From contig JAISRU010000043.1 of NCBI GenBank assembly GCA_031273515.1, positions 1-9,770 of the forward strand: a stretch of 9,770 nucleotides of DNA. Reading direction: 5' to 3'. Shown here one piece after another: positions 1 through 6,227 of this stretch. Origin of the DNA: Bacteroidales bacterium (lineage in GTDB: Bacteria; Bacteroidota; Bacteroidia; Bacteroidales; WCHB1-69). The first letter of the stretch is position 1; each line of letters opens with the position of its first letter. Made by a program: the position numbers and the translations under genes. The notes beneath the pieces were generated by a model. It was not told the origin of the DNA, made no database searches, and was given only the letters and a program-made list of their open reading frames with translations.

Positions 1-4
1 AATG

Positions 5-27
5 ACGGATAGATTATTTGCATCCGT
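5..27. repeat. Short inverted repeat overlapping the promoter-proximal repeat
   Basis: ACGGAT (5-10) and ATCCGT (22-27) are perfect inverted 6-mers separated by 11 bases. The right arm lies inside a 14-base motif shared with 6331-6344. There is no T-tract after it, so a terminator for a gene upstream of the window is possible but not supported. Confidence 0.3.
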
Positions 28-50
28 ATGGCATGACTAAAAATTCTCAA
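20..50 (+). repeat. Dispersed intergenic repeat, copy 1 (promoter-linked)
   Basis: GCATCCGTATGGCA (20-33) followed 8 bases later by AATTCTCAAT (42-51) recurs at 6331-6360 as GCGTCCGAATGGCA plus AATTCTCAAT with a 6-base gap. In both places a TAnnTTTGCA element follows 9-10 bases after the second block, so the whole arrangement of about 50 bases is conserved between two unrelated promoters. Confidence 0.45.
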
Positions 51-60
51 TCAGATTGTG

Positions 61-68
61 TACTTTTG
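61..68 (+). promoter_or_regulatory. Bacteroidota-type -7 promoter element upstream of hutU
   Basis: The sequence TACTTTTG fits the Bacteroidota primary sigma factor consensus TAnnTTTG exactly and is followed by CA, as at the two other sites in this window. Transcription would start about 5-8 bases after the element, giving a leader of roughly 35-40 bases before the hutU ATG at 113. I see no convincing TTTG about 20 bases upstream; the region around 36-46 is A-rich. The element sits at the end of a repeat-like segment (20-50) that also precedes the promoter at 6371. Confidence 0.6.
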
Positions 69-112
69 CAGAATCAGATTGTTGATTATGATTTTAATTT
101 AATGTCTTTATT

Positions 113-2110
113 ATGAACGATTTTCAAAAAGAAATACTGCGAGGTATTCCTCAGGAACTGCCTCCGAAACAAAGCTATGATGCATCGGTAAGTCATGCGC
201 CGAAACGAAAAGATATACTGAATCAAACGGAAAAAAAGCTGGCAGTCCGTAATGCGCTGCGTTATTTTAAGCCTGAGCATCATGCTGTTTTAGCCGAAGA
301 ATTTGCCCGCGAACTCCATGATTATGGACGTATATATATGTATCGATTTCGTCCTTCGTATGCCATGTACGCTCGTCCGATAGATGAATATCCCTCAAAA
401 TGCAAACAGGCTGCGGCTATCATGCTTATGATCCAGAACAATCTGGATTATGCTGTGGCGCAACATCCGCATGAACTGATCACTTACGGAGGAAATGGAG
501 CTGTGTTTCAGAATTGGGCGCAATATCTGCTGACGATGCAATATCTGGCGGAAATGACCGACGAACAAACTTTGGTCATGTACAGCGGACATCCCATGGG
601 ACTGTATCCTTCTCACAGGAATGCGCCCCGTGTGGTGGTTTCTAACGGGATGATGATCCCAAACTATTCCAAAGCAGACGACTGGGAACGCTTCAATGCA
701 TTGGGAACGACACAGTATGGACAGATGACGGCAGGTTCGTATATGTACATTGGTCCACAGGGCATTGTTCACGGAACGACCATTACCGTACTGAATGCCG
801 TCCGCAAAACAGGCAATGACAATTCGTCAGGAAAACTTTTTGTTACTTCCGGATTAGGCGGCATGAGCGGCGCTCAACCCAAAGCAGGAAATATTGCAGG
901 ATGTGTGTCTGTTACGGCGGAAATAAATCCGGCTGCGTCAAAAAAACGACACGAACAGGGATGGGTGGACGAACTGTATTCCGACTTGGAACAATTGATG
1001 AACCGTGTGGAAAAAGCCCGTCAGAATAAAGAGGTGGTTTCTTTTGCCTATCAGGGAAATGTGGTGGATTTATGGGAATATCTGGCAGAAAAAAACATTG
1101 CGGTAGATTTAGGCTCCGACCAGACTTCGTTGCATAATCCATGGTCAGGCGGGTACTATCCTGTCGGACTGTCTTTGGAAGAATCTCAACAAATGATGGC
1201 GGATAATCCCGTTCTGTTCAGACAAAAGGTGCAGGAAAGTCTTTGCAGACAGGTTGCGGCTATCAACAAACTGACGACGAAAGGAATGTATTTCTTCGAT
1301 TATGGAAATGCTTTTCTCTTGGAGGCAAGTCGAGCAAAGGCGGATATTTTCAGCAAGGACGGTTCGGAGTTCAGATATCCTTCCTATGTGCAGGACATTA
1401 TGGGACCGATGTGTTTTGATTATGGTTTTGGACCTTTTCGCTGGGTGTGTACTTCGGGCAAGGAAGAAGATCTGGATTATACCGATTCTCTGGCGATAGA
1501 AGTCTTGCAGGAAATGGCTAAAAATTCTCCGTCGGAGATTAGTCAGCAGATGAAAGACAATATTCAATGGATACAAGGAGCAAAAGCGAATAAATTGGTA
1601 GTGGGTTCTCAAGCTCGGATTCTATATGCGGATGAAGAAGGACGCATCAGGATAGCGACGGCGTTCAACAAAGCTGTTAGGGAAGGGAAGTTAGCAGCTC
1701 CTGTTGTTATCGGACGCGATCATCATGATGTATCGGGAACAGATTCTCCTTTCAGAGAAACTTCCAACATTTACGACGGTTCTTCCTTCACTGCCGACAT
1801 GGCGATACAGAACGTTATCGGCGATGCGTTTCGGGGAGCAACCTGGGTGAGTATCCACAACGGAGGAGGCGTCGGATGGGGAGAAGTAATCAACGGCGGC
1901 TTCGGAATGCTTTTAGACGGAACGGCACAAACCGACGAACATCTGAAAATGATGCTTTATTGGGACGTCAATAATGGCATTGGACGTCGTTCGTGGGCAA
2001 GAAACGAAGGAGCTTTGTTTGCTATCAAACGGGCAATGGCTAAAAATCCCTGTCTGAAAGTTACGCTTCCTAATTTGGTGGATGATAATCTGCTGGATAA
2101 ACTGATCTGA
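113..2110 (+). CDS. hutU: Urocanate hydratase (urocanase)
   Basis: This cytosolic NAD+-dependent enzyme converts urocanate to 4-imidazolone-5-propionate, the second step of histidine degradation to glutamate. The family is recognised by YGGNGAVFQNW (125-135), the SGHPMGL block, the glycine-rich GLGGMSGAQP (247-256) of the NAD site, and CFDYGFGPFRW, whose Cys434 matches the conserved active-site cysteine. GRDHHDVSG and the WVSIHNGGGVGWG block follow near the C terminus. At 665 residues it is about 100 longer than the Pseudomonas-type enzyme (about 555); I believe the longer form is usual in Bacteroidota. The ATG at 113 is preceded by a -7 promoter at 61-68 and no earlier in-frame ATG is open. 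No other hut gene is in the window; aroC follows after 15 bases. The family call is near certain. Confidence 0.97.
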   Translation: MNDFQKEILRGIPQELPPKQSYDASVSHAPKRKDILNQTEKKLAVRNALRYFKPEHHAVLAEEFARELHDYGRIYMYRFRPSYAMYARPIDEYPSKCKQAAAIMLMIQNNLDYAVAQHPHELITYGGNGAVFQNWAQYLLTMQYLAEMTDEQTLVMYSGHPMGLYPSHRNAPRVVVSNGMMIPNYSKADDWERFNALGTTQYGQMTAGSYMYIGPQGIVHGTTITVLNAVRKTGNDNSSGKLFVTSGLGGMSGAQPKAGNIAGCVSVTAEINPAASKKRHEQGWVDELYSDLEQLMNRVEKARQNKEVVSFAYQGNVVDLWEYLAEKNIAVDLGSDQTSLHNPWSGGYYPVGLSLEESQQMMADNPVLFRQKVQESLCRQVAAINKLTTKGMYFFDYGNAFLLEASRAKADIFSKDGSEFRYPSYVQDIMGPMCFDYGFGPFRWVCTSGKEEDLDYTDSLAIEVLQEMAKNSPSEISQQMKDNIQWIQGAKANKLVVGSQARILYADEEGRIRIATAFNKAVREGKLAAPVVIGRDHHDVSGTDSPFRETSNIYDGSSFTADMAIQNVIGDAFRGATWVSIHNGGGVGWGEVINGGFGMLLDGTAQTDEHLKMMLYWDVNNGIGRRSWARNEGALFAIKRAMAKNPCLKVTLPNLVDDNLLDKLI

Positions 2111-2125
2111 CCAAAACCAACGGAT

Positions 2126-3199
2126 ATGTCAGGAAACAGCACAGGAAATTTATTTTGTGTAAGCGCTTTTGGAGAATCTCACGGACCTGCAATCGGAGGA
2201 GTTATAGACGGATGTCCTTCCGAAATAATGGTCGATTACGATTTGATAAAACGACAGTTATCGGCGAGGCACAACGATCCGCTTGCGATTAACAAACGAA
2301 GAGAACCCGATGAAGTAGAATTTCTTTCCGGTATTATGGACGGCAAAACAACGGGAACGCCTGTCGCTTTTCTGATACGAAACAAAGATATAGAGACCCG
2401 TGATTATCCGCAGGAAGACTCTTTATTGCTGAAACCTTCTCACGGACATTTTTCGTATTGGAAGAAATACGGCGTCTTTGATTATCGGGGAGGCGGAAGA
2501 GCTTCTGCGCGAGAAACGGCATGCAGAGTGGTAGCAGGATGTTTTGCAGAGATGTATCTTCGGCAATTCAATATCACAACAGAGGCTTTCACGGTACAGA
2601 CAGGGAAAATAAAATCGGAACTTCCTTTTGATGACTGTAATTCGGAACAGGCAAACGAAAATCCGTTGCATTGTCCCGATAATGCGGCGGCAGAGAGAAT
2701 GCTTTCGCTTTTGGAGGAAACAAACCGAGCAAACGATACTGTTGGTTGTATTGTCGGTTGTGTAATCCGTAATCTTCCTGCGGGACTGGGAGAGCCTGTT
2801 TTCGATAAACTTTCGGCAGAACTAGCCAAAGCCATGCTGAGTATTAATGCCGCAAAAGGATTTGAATACGGCAGTGGATTTGCGTCGGCAGGGAAAAAAG
2901 GTTCGGAACTCAACGATTTGTTTCTTTCCGATTTTCGGACAAAGACCAATTTTTCGGGAGGAATACAGGCAGGTATCAGCAATGGAAATCCTGTTTATTT
3001 TTCGGTTGCTTTCAAGCCGCTTCCGTCCATTGGGCAGGATCAGCCGAGCATCAATACAAACGGGAATCCGGGACTGTTAAAAGCAGGGAACAGGCATGAT
3101 ATTTGTGCTGTTCCGCGTGTGCTTCCGGTTGTGGAAGCTATGGCGGCAATTACAATCGTCGACCATTTATTGCGCAATAACGCTTATCGTACTAAATAA
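2126..3199 (+). CDS. aroC: Chorismate synthase
   Basis: The enzyme uses reduced FMN to remove phosphate from 5-enolpyruvylshikimate-3-phosphate, giving chorismate, the last step of the shikimate pathway. Two family signatures are clear: FGESHGPAIGGVIDGCP (15-31, with catalytic His19) and YRGGGRASARET (120-131). The C-terminal signature is present as RHDICAVPR (323-331) followed by PVVEAM. The length of 357 is typical. Two conserved sites look unusual. The stretch that normally reads RRRPG.S reads SARHNDP (46-52), and the proline normally following RHD is Ile326, with an extra Asn322 just before. The overall fold and the other motifs appear intact, so I call it functional but divergent. It starts 15 bases after hutU and probably shares its transcript. 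Confidence 0.95.
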   Translation: MSGNSTGNLFCVSAFGESHGPAIGGVIDGCPSEIMVDYDLIKRQLSARHNDPLAINKRREPDEVEFLSGIMDGKTTGTPVAFLIRNKDIETRDYPQEDSLLLKPSHGHFSYWKKYGVFDYRGGGRASARETACRVVAGCFAEMYLRQFNITTEAFTVQTGKIKSELPFDDCNSEQANENPLHCPDNAAAERMLSLLEETNRANDTVGCIVGCVIRNLPAGLGEPVFDKLSAELAKAMLSINAAKGFEYGSGFASAGKKGSELNDLFLSDFRTKTNFSGGIQAGISNGNPVYFSVAFKPLPSIGQDQPSINTNGNPGLLKAGNRHDICAVPRVLPVVEAMAAITIVDHLLRNNAYRTK

Positions 3200-3236
3200 T
3201 CAGACTAAATAATTGTACTAATAAATAAACGAAACA

Positions 3237-3668
3237 ATGACTGGAATACAGGAAGAAGAAAATAAAATTATTGAAGAATTTGCCCTTCTTGACGACTGGA
3301 TGGATAAATACAACTACATTATCGAACTCGGGAAGTCTTTGCCGGTTATAGATGCGGCATACCGACAGCCTAAATACCTGATTACAGGTTGTCAATCGAA
3401 TGTGTGGTTACAGTCGGAAAAAATAGATGGACGTATTTGGTTTAAGGCAGACAGCGACGCTATTATCACCAAAGGAATTATCAGTCTGCTTATTCGGATT
3501 TTGTCGGGGAGAACTCCCGATGAAATACTTGAAGCGTCTTTAAGTTGTATAGAAACCATTGGTCTGACGAACCATTTGTCGCCCACGCGGAGCAATGGTC
3601 TGCGGTCGATGATAAAACAGATGAAAGTGTATGCTTTGGCTTATAAAAATACAATGGAACAACAATGA
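3237..3668 (+). CDS. sufE: SufE-type cysteine desulfurase activator / sulfur acceptor
   Basis: SufE accepts persulfide sulfur from the cysteine desulfurase SufS and passes it to the SufBCD scaffold in cytosolic Fe-S cluster assembly. The 143-residue protein shows the family pattern: an N-terminal helix ending in LDDWMDKYNYIIELGKSLP, then ITGCQSNVW, whose Cys52 matches the sulfur-accepting cysteine of E. coli SufE (Cys51). The C-terminal half holds LLIRILSGRTPDEIL and the LSPTRSNGL block typical of the family. The start at 3237 lies 37 bases after aroC. The stop overlaps the next start in an ATGA, which suggests translational coupling to the DUF59 protein. sufS and sufBCD are not in the window. 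Confidence 0.95.
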   Translation: MTGIQEEENKIIEEFALLDDWMDKYNYIIELGKSLPVIDAAYRQPKYLITGCQSNVWLQSEKIDGRIWFKADSDAIITKGIISLLIRILSGRTPDEILEASLSCIETIGLTNHLSPTRSNGLRSMIKQMKVYALAYKNTMEQQ

Positions 3669-3988
3669 TAGACAAAGAAAATTTATCCGAACTTCAAAAA
3701 GAGATTGTCAAGCGTTTACAGTTTGTGTACGATCCTGAAATACCTGTCAGTGTATGGGATATGGGACTTATTTATGCTATCGACGTCGACGAACAAAATA
3801 ATGTAAAGGTCTCCATGACGCTTACTTCTCCCAATTGTCCTGTTGCGGAATCCCTGCCTGAAGAAGTAAAAACAGCCATAGCGCAGATTCCGGAGGTCGG
3901 CAAGGTAGAGGTAAAGATTGTTTTTACGCCGTCGTGGTCGATAGAGTACATGTCGGACGAAGCAAAACTTGAACTTGGCTTTTTATAA
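3665..3988 (+). CDS. DUF59/MIP18-family Fe-S assembly protein (SufT-like)
   Basis: This 107-residue protein is a single MIP18/PaaD-like (DUF59) domain. The motifs are DPEIPVSVWDMGLIY near residues 21-35, MTLTSPNCPVAESLP with the conserved Cys58, and the C-terminal FTPSWSIEYMSDEAKLELGFL pattern. Family members such as SufT and the eukaryotic CIAO2 proteins help Fe-S clusters mature or reach target proteins. The 4-bp overlap with sufE supports that role here; the phenylacetate-degradation role of PaaD is less likely since no paa genes are present. The exact biochemical step is inferred. No clear terminator follows. Confidence 0.9.
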   Translation: MIDKENLSELQKEIVKRLQFVYDPEIPVSVWDMGLIYAIDVDEQNNVKVSMTLTSPNCPVAESLPEEVKTAIAQIPEVGKVEVKIVFTPSWSIEYMSDEAKLELGFL

Positions 3989-4085
3989 CCCTCCTGTTGT
4001 CGTCTATTTACGGATGATCCTGCTTTGTGTGGATGGATGATGTTTCTTTTTCCTTCCATTTTGCTGTTTGTATGCTATTTTTTGC

Positions 4086-4093
4086 TATCTTTG
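4086..4093 (+). promoter_or_regulatory. Bacteroidota-type -7 promoter element with no adjacent gene
   Basis: TATCTTTG, followed by CA, is an exact TAnnTTTG match and identical to the element at 6371-6378. Upstream TTTG candidates lie at 4060-4063 and 4067-4070, giving spacers of 22 and 15 bases, neither quite the usual 19-21. A start of transcription would fall at about 4098, exactly at the left arm of the hairpin. The nearest credible gene on this strand starts only at 4518. Confidence 0.5.
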
Positions 4094-4097
4094 CAAC

Positions 4098-4121
4098 AAT
4101 TATTTATTGTTATAAATAATT
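4098..4121 (+). repeat. Perfect 10-bp AT-only hairpin at the predicted transcript start
   Basis: AATTATTTAT (4098-4107) and ATAAATAATT (4112-4121) are exact reverse complements separated by TGTT. The arms begin five bases after the -7 element, where transcription should start, so the RNA would carry a 5' terminal stem-loop. As double-stranded DNA the same palindrome could be a protein-binding operator. Confidence 0.6.
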
Positions 4122-4206
4122 ACAGAGTGGAATGGAGGGAAAGACATTCATACGTCGTATGATATCCAAACAGGGGCAACCCCATACGTAGAACAACCCT
4201 TTGTTT

Positions 4207-4229
4207 CGCTTTCTTTTTTGTCTTGAACT
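4207..4229 (-). repeat. Reverse copy of the AGTT..AGACAAAA motif
   Basis: Read on the minus strand this segment is AGTTCAAGACAAAAAAG followed by AAAGCG. It matches AGTTAAGACAAAAAAG at 6231-6246 with one base inserted, and AGTTCAGACAAAAAGCG at 6317-6333 nearly as well. A shorter direct copy, GAAGACAAAAGCG, is at 4316-4328, so the two copies bound a 122-bp interval as an imperfect inverted repeat. Confidence 0.35.
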
Positions 4230-4267
4230 GTGATTCTAATGATTTATCTAATGGACTATGATTATTA

Positions 4268-4299
4268 GTGAACGAATGAACGAGTAAACAAGTAGATAA
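4268..4299. repeat. Tandem octamer repeat, four units
   Basis: Four consecutive 8-base units are visible: GTGAACGA, ATGAACGA, GTAAACAA and GTAGATAA, with consensus GTRAACRA. Degeneration rises towards the right end. It lies in non-coding sequence, so it is a decayed microsatellite; no function is apparent. Confidence 0.55.
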
Positions 4300-4317
4300 A
4301 AACGAGGACAAAGGGGA

Positions 4318-4350
4318 AGACAAAAGCGTCTGCATGGCAATTTTCAATTA
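4318..4350 (+). repeat. Dispersed intergenic repeat, copy 2
   Basis: This 33-base segment matches 6322-6354 with about two substitutions and one single-base gap. The shared core is AGACAAAA, then GCGTC, then ATGGCAATTTTCAATT. Unlike the copies at 20 and 6331, it is not followed by a TAnnTTTG promoter; only the one-mismatch TAGATTGG lies at 4353-4360. Confidence 0.55.
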
Positions 4351-4517
4351 GATAGATTGGCATGAAAGAAAACCCTAACCAGATGAAAGTGAATTGCTTA
4401 ATAGAACAGACAGCTATCCTGCAAGCAAACAGGAATTAATTTTAAATATATCAGGCAATAATAATATCTTCCATGTCTCGTTATAGATGAAGATAACATT
4501 GATAAATTGATTTGTAT

Positions 4518-4673
4518 ATGAATGATTTTACACTTTTTACAAAGACATCCGAAGATATTCTTTATATAGTAACTCCGAGAAAACAAATAATTCAAAATAT
4601 TCTGGATTATTCCAAGATAATGCAGGTTCGGAAAACAAAGAAAGGAAAGACACTTTTCTTCATGAATAATTAA
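4518..4673 (+). CDS. Candidate small protein, 51 residues
   Basis: An ATG at 4518 opens a 51-codon frame ending in TAA at 4671-4673. The product begins MNDFTLFTKTSEDILYIV, continues with a probable amphipathic helix around PRKQIIQNILDYSKIMQV (20-37), and ends in a basic stretch, RKTKKGKT, followed by LFFMNN. There is no signal peptide or membrane segment. The shape (short strand, helix, basic strand) resembles small uncharacterised proteins that I remember from Bacteroidales genomes, but I cannot name a family. It lies alone, 162 bases before rimO, with no strong promoter of its own; TAACATTG at 4494-4501 is a one-mismatch -7 element. Chance is the main alternative, because the region is AT-rich. 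Confidence 0.45.
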   Translation: MNDFTLFTKTSEDILYIVTPRKQIIQNILDYSKIMQVRKTKKGKTLFFMNN

Positions 4674-4711
4674 GACTTGATTGCAGCATTTATTCGGGAC
4701 AATTGTTTTTT

Positions 4712-4811
4712 GTATCGGAATGTAAACGATACTTGTTGTTACTGACAGAAAGATTTTTGCATGTAACATGGAAAAAACAATGAACCGATACGGCTTGCTT
4801 TTGTAGTATCG
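4712..4811 (+). promoter_or_regulatory. Four alternating complementary 6-mers upstream of rimO
   Basis: GTATCG (4712-4717), CGATAC (4727-4732), CGATAC (4786-4791) and GTATCG (4806-4811) can form two simple hairpins with 9- and 14-base loops. Alternatively the first can pair with the third over 7 bases (GTATCGG with CCGATAC) and the second with the fourth over 7 bases (CGATACT with AGTATCG). The last copy ends 24 bases before the rimO ATG. It could be a switching leader or paired protein-binding sites; the short stems make either tentative. Confidence 0.25.
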
Positions 4812-4835
4812 AATGATTATTTTGAGAACTTTTTG

Positions 4836-6167
4836 ATGACAGGAGTCGATTCAACTAAAATAAACCAAACGGATTGCGAGATTAATATCATAACCTTAGG
4901 TTGTTCTAAAAATCTGGTAGATTCGGAACAACTTGCAGCTCAGTTGGAACAAAATGGATTTCGCATAACGTACGAAGCGGAACAACCATTGCCTGTTACC
5001 ATTATCAATACCTGTGGTTTTATCGAAGACGCCAAAATGCAGTCTATCGAAACTATTCTGGCGTGTGCAGAGCAGAAAACGACAGGAGAGATAAAGATAC
5101 TTATTGTTTTTGGTTGTCTTTCGGAGCGTTATGTGCATGATCTGCGAAAAGAAATTCCTGAATTGGATGCTGTTTTCGGCGTAAATTCCTTGCCGAATAT
5201 TTTATCCTATTTGAATGCAAGAGTCTGTTCCGATATGTTAACTGTCCGAAAAATCAGCACTCCTGCGCATTATGCTTATCTGAAAATATCGGAAGGATGC
5301 AGTCATCGCTGTGCTTTTTGCGCCATTCCTCAAATACGTGGCAAACAAGTGTCTAAACCTGTTGAAGTTATTCGCGACGAGGCGCTTGTCTTAACAGAAC
5401 AGGGCGTTAAAGAAATAATATTGGTCGCACAGGATTTAACGCATTATGGATACGATATATACAAAAAACGTCAGCTGTTTACGCTTCTGGAAGAACTGCT
5501 GAAAATCAAAAATATCGGATGGCTTCGTCTGCATTACCTCTATCCCAACTTTTTTCAAACGGATATCCTTGAACTGATGAAAGAATATCCGCAACTTTGT
5601 AATTATTTGGATATTCCTGTACAACATATTCATGATGAAATTTTGGAAGCGATGAACCGCAATATCACAGGCGATCAAATTCGCAGATTGTTCGATACGA
5701 TACGCAATAAAATCCCTTCTGTTGCCATACGGACTTCCGTCATTGTCGGTTTTCCGGGTGAGAGAAAGAAACATTTTAATCAATTACGTGATTTCTTACA
5801 GGAAAGTCAGTTGGACAGAGTAGGTATCTTTACCTATTCCCACGAAGAAAATACTCCCGCCTTTAAATTAAAGGAAACCGTCAGTCGGAAAGAAAAGGAA
5901 AATAGAAAAGAAGAACTGATGCTTGTCCAACAACATATTTCGCTTCAAAAAAACAGACAAAAAACAGGACAAACTATCAAGACAATTATCGACAAACAAG
6001 AGAATGAACATTATACAGGTCGCACCGAATTTGATAGTCCCGAAGTAGACAATACGGTTATCGTTTTAAAGCAAAAGGAACCTCTTCGTGTTGGGGATTT
6101 TTACAATGTGAAGATATCTTCCGCCGAAGATTACGATTTAACAGGAACAGTTTGTTCTGAACTTTGA
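4836..6167 (+). CDS. rimO: Ribosomal protein S12 methylthiotransferase RimO
   Basis: RimO is a radical SAM enzyme with two 4Fe-4S clusters that adds a methylthio group to the conserved aspartate of ribosomal protein S12. The N-terminal cluster domain shows LGCSKNLVDSEQL (Cys23), NTCGFIEDAK (Cys60) and FGCLSERY (Cys94). The radical SAM motif is CSHRCAFC with Cys155, Cys159 and Cys162. The C-terminal TRAM domain contains GRTEFDSPEVD. LGCSKNLVDSE marks RimO rather than the tRNA enzyme MiaB. I place the start at the ATG at 4836, giving 443 residues; the TTG codon directly before it adds one residue and has no support. rimO is flanked by two repeat-rich gaps and is probably transcribed alone; I find no exact TAnnTTTG just upstream. 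Confidence 0.96.
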   Translation: MTGVDSTKINQTDCEINIITLGCSKNLVDSEQLAAQLEQNGFRITYEAEQPLPVTIINTCGFIEDAKMQSIETILACAEQKTTGEIKILIVFGCLSERYVHDLRKEIPELDAVFGVNSLPNILSYLNARVCSDMLTVRKISTPAHYAYLKISEGCSHRCAFCAIPQIRGKQVSKPVEVIRDEALVLTEQGVKEIILVAQDLTHYGYDIYKKRQLFTLLEELLKIKNIGWLRLHYLYPNFFQTDILELMKEYPQLCNYLDIPVQHIHDEILEAMNRNITGDQIRRLFDTIRNKIPSVAIRTSVIVGFPGERKKHFNQLRDFLQESQLDRVGIFTYSHEENTPAFKLKETVSRKEKENRKEELMLVQQHISLQKNRQKTGQTIKTIIDKQENEHYTGRTEFDSPEVDNTVIVLKQKEPLRVGDFYNVKISSAEDYDLTGTVCSEL

Positions 6168-6208
6168 CAGTTTTCAGTACAGAGAACCAATCACGACGCA
6201 AGTATAAT

Positions 6209-6227
6209 GTCCCCCAAAATTCGGACA
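6209..6227. repeat. Short palindromic segment resembling a transposon end
   Basis: TGTCC (6209-6213) and GGACA (6223-6227) form an inverted repeat around CCCAAAATT. A TGTCC..GGACA boundary is the sort of end seen in some insertion sequences, but no transposase or target duplication is present, so at most this is a remnant. Confidence 0.2.

Larger units (their letters stand above)
4098..4350 (+). ncRNA. Candidate untranslated transcript (small RNA or long leader)
   Basis: The only arguments are the promoter element, the 5' hairpin and possible folding of 4149-4188. There CGTATG (4156-4161) can pair with CATACG (4183-4188) around a GGGG-CAA-CCCC helix (4173-4183). CGTATG could alternatively form a DNA-level palindrome with CATACG at 4149-4154. 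The right end is arbitrary, because no hairpin plus T-tract terminator is obvious; a T-run at 4214-4219 lies about 30 bases after the GC helix. The sequence does not match tmRNA, RNase P RNA or SRP RNA signatures that I know. It could instead be the long leader of the gene at 4518. Confidence 0.22.
3989..4835. other. Long, mostly non-coding interval between the sufT-like gene and rimO
   Basis: This 847-bp stretch lacks any long conserved reading frame. From left to right it holds a -7 promoter element (4086-4093), a perfect AT-rich hairpin (4098-4121), a structured-looking segment (4149-4188), a reverse copy of an AGTT..AGACAAAA motif (4207-4229), a tandem octamer (4268-4299), a dispersed repeat (4318-4350), a small candidate gene (4518-4673) and four alternating 6-mers before rimO (4712-4811). 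I see nothing convincing in 3989-4085 apart from T-rich sequence, and nothing in 4351-4517 beyond a 25-codon frame that I do not trust. Confidence 0.7.

Noticed and set aside
2482..2982. 166-codon open frame on the minus strand inside aroC
   Set aside because: It is fully antisense to a clear family member, has serine-rich low-information composition and no recognisable motif. The same holds for the minus-strand frames within hutU (395-772, 1145-1612) and mutL.
4149..4161. CATACG-T-CGTATG as an RNA hairpin
   Set aside because: A one-base loop cannot form in RNA. It may be a DNA palindrome, or its right arm may pair with 4183-4188 instead.
4173..4219. GGGG-CAA-CCCC helix plus downstream T-run as an intrinsic terminator
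   Set aside because: The T-run begins about 30 bases after the helix, too far for a standard terminator.
4120..4347. 75-codon minus-strand frame over the repeat region
   Set aside because: It is made largely of the octamer repeat and dispersed-repeat sequence, with no protein-like features.
4268..4350. Possible CRISPR-like repeats
   Set aside because: The repeats are 8-base contiguous units and isolated dispersed copies; there are no regular spacers and no cas genes.
4362..4439. 25-codon plus-strand frame starting ATGAAAGAAAACCC
   Set aside because: It is too short to tell from chance, and nothing in its sequence or context supports translation.
4398..4769. 123-codon open frame on the minus strand in the intergenic region
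   Set aside because: It covers the 51-codon plus-strand frame and the 6-mer cluster. Its product is rich in Ile, Leu, Cys and Tyr, as expected from translating AT-rich DNA, with no domain pattern and no promoter that I can see.
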